Assembly: GCF_020515695.1 (NCBI RefSeq)
Contig: NZ_JAIWJA010000001.1
Location: 558,001-622,000 of the forward strand
Reading direction: 5' to 3'
Origin: Pseudomonas sp. MWU16-30317
GTDB taxonomy: Bacteria > Pseudomonadota > Gammaproteobacteria > Pseudomonadales > Pseudomonadaceae
Length of the DNA: 64,000 bases
Both the position numbers and the translations under genes were made by a program. Below the pieces are notes generated by a model. It searched no databases. It saw only the letters and a list, made by a program, of their open reading frames with translations, and was not told the DNA's origin. Shown here one piece after another: positions 63,530-64,000 of the stretch (within the stretch, counting starts at the first letter, position 1; each line of letters starts with the position of its first letter).

Positions 63530-64000
63530 TCAGAAGAGGGCATGGAACAACGCGTACAACCCCGCCGACAGCAACATCGCCGCAGGCAGCGTGAACACCC
63601 ACGCCAGCAACAGGTTGCGCACGGTCGCCCATTGCAGGCCGCTGCCGTTGGCGGCCATGGTGCCGGCGACGCCCGAGGACAGCACGTGGGTGGTGGAGAC
63701 CGGCATGCCGAACACGTCCGCCGCGCCGATGGTCGCCATGGCCACCAGTTCGGCGCTGGCGCCCTGCGCATAGGTGAGGTGGGTCTTGCCGATGCGCTCG
63801 CCGACCGTCACCACGATGCGTCGCCAGCCGACCAACGTGCCCAGGCCCAGCGCAATGGCCACAGCGACCTTGACCCAGGCCGGAATGAACCGCGTGGCTT
63901 CGTCGATCTGACGCTTGAACTCGTTGAGGTTGGTCTGCGTCTGCGCGCTGAAACTGCTCAGGTGCTGCTGGTTGACCAGGCGAATGGTCTCGGAGGTCAG
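63530..64000 (-). CDS. Pit-family inorganic phosphate transporter, C-terminal part (partial)
   Basis: The frame is open to the right window edge and ends at 63530, giving the last 156 residues. The C-terminal signatures FGMPVSTTHVLSSGVAGTMAANG and GERIGKTHLTYAQGASAELVAMA belong to the PiT (PF01384) phosphate permeases, which bring in phosphate with protons or as metal-phosphate complexes. The duplicated GANDVANA-type motif of the family's other half is outside the window. The first residues visible (LTSETIRLVNQQHLSSF) belong to the central loop. Pit-A/B identity cannot be settled. Confidence 0.9.
   Translation of the reverse strand: MTSETIRLVNQQHLSSFSAQTQTNLNEFKRQIDEATRFIPAWVKVAVAIALGLGTLVGWRRIVVTVGERIGKTHLTYAQGASAELVAMATIGAADVFGMPVSTTHVLSSGVAGTMAANGSGLQWATVRNLLLAWVFTLPAAMLLSAGLYALFHALF

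Overview
The window is chromosomal DNA of a Pseudomonas, most likely from the putida/fluorescens side of the genus. The evidence is uniform high GC, dense head-to-tail genes, REP-type palindromes of the 'gtgggagcgggc' and 'tgtagcgaggggg' kinds in many gaps, and a typical gene set (cti, nfuA, pilU, lexA2-imuA-imuB-dnaE2, DUF1652 proteins, udh). I see no rRNA or tRNA gene, CRISPR array, insertion sequence, integrase or prophage gene. The first and last genes (cti and a Pit phosphate transporter) are cut by the window edges.

Layout. 1-2.8 kb: end of cti, an OafA-like acyltransferase, nfuA. 2.9-12.3 kb: a cobalt/cobalamin island in two divergent arms, each headed by its own cobalamin riboswitch. 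The left arm is cbtB-cbtA-cobE-cobM (cobalt uptake and corrin-ring steps). The right arm is cobW-cobN-chlI/chlD (cobalt insertion). 12.3-20.9 kb: a DUF421 membrane protein with a zinc ribbon, a small DUF1652-like protein, a degenerate sigma54-type regulator, uppP, a YjbR protein, a LysR/azoR divergent pair, a secreted hydrolase and an MFS exporter. 21-27.7 kb: ABC-F protein YbiT, a tandemly duplicated 110-bp element, an autotransporter, Ku, DUF1652, PpiC. 27.8-34.4 kb: hybrid histidine kinase, pilU, bdhA, an rRNA-methyltransferase-like gene, an acyl-CoA synthetase. 34.6-44.7 kb: thioredoxin-like protein, AraC regulator and oxidoreductase, an MFS/HlyD efflux pair, dienelactone hydrolase, CAP protein, MocR/AhpD divergent pair, HAD phosphatase. 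44.8-52.6 kb: chemoreceptor, then the SOS mutagenesis operon lexA2-imuA-imuB-dnaE2. 52.6-64 kb: MscS channel, MFS, GFA protein, FUSC protein, ABC exporter, the udh/aldarate-transporter divergent pair, methyltransferase, Pit transporter.

Most notable signal. The von Willebrand (ChlD-type) half of the chelatase has no ATG or GTG start. Its frame joins chlI exactly at an A AAA AAG heptamer, 3 nt before the chlI stop codon and 8 nt before an 8-bp stem. This is a textbook -1 programmed frameshift signal. One gene could therefore make both the small (ChlI) and the medium (ChlI-VWA fusion) subunit of the CobN cobaltochelatase. The phenomenon has been described for chlD genes in cobalamin producers; here the signal is read directly from the sequence.

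Other signals: a lexA2 operator that overlaps a probable -10 box and leaves almost no leader; TNGT-N3-ACNA operators in both udh/transporter promoters; a perfect 10-bp inverted repeat between mocR and ahpD; a sigma54-like promoter with a palindrome ahead of uppP; and twin 110-bp elements carrying terminators.
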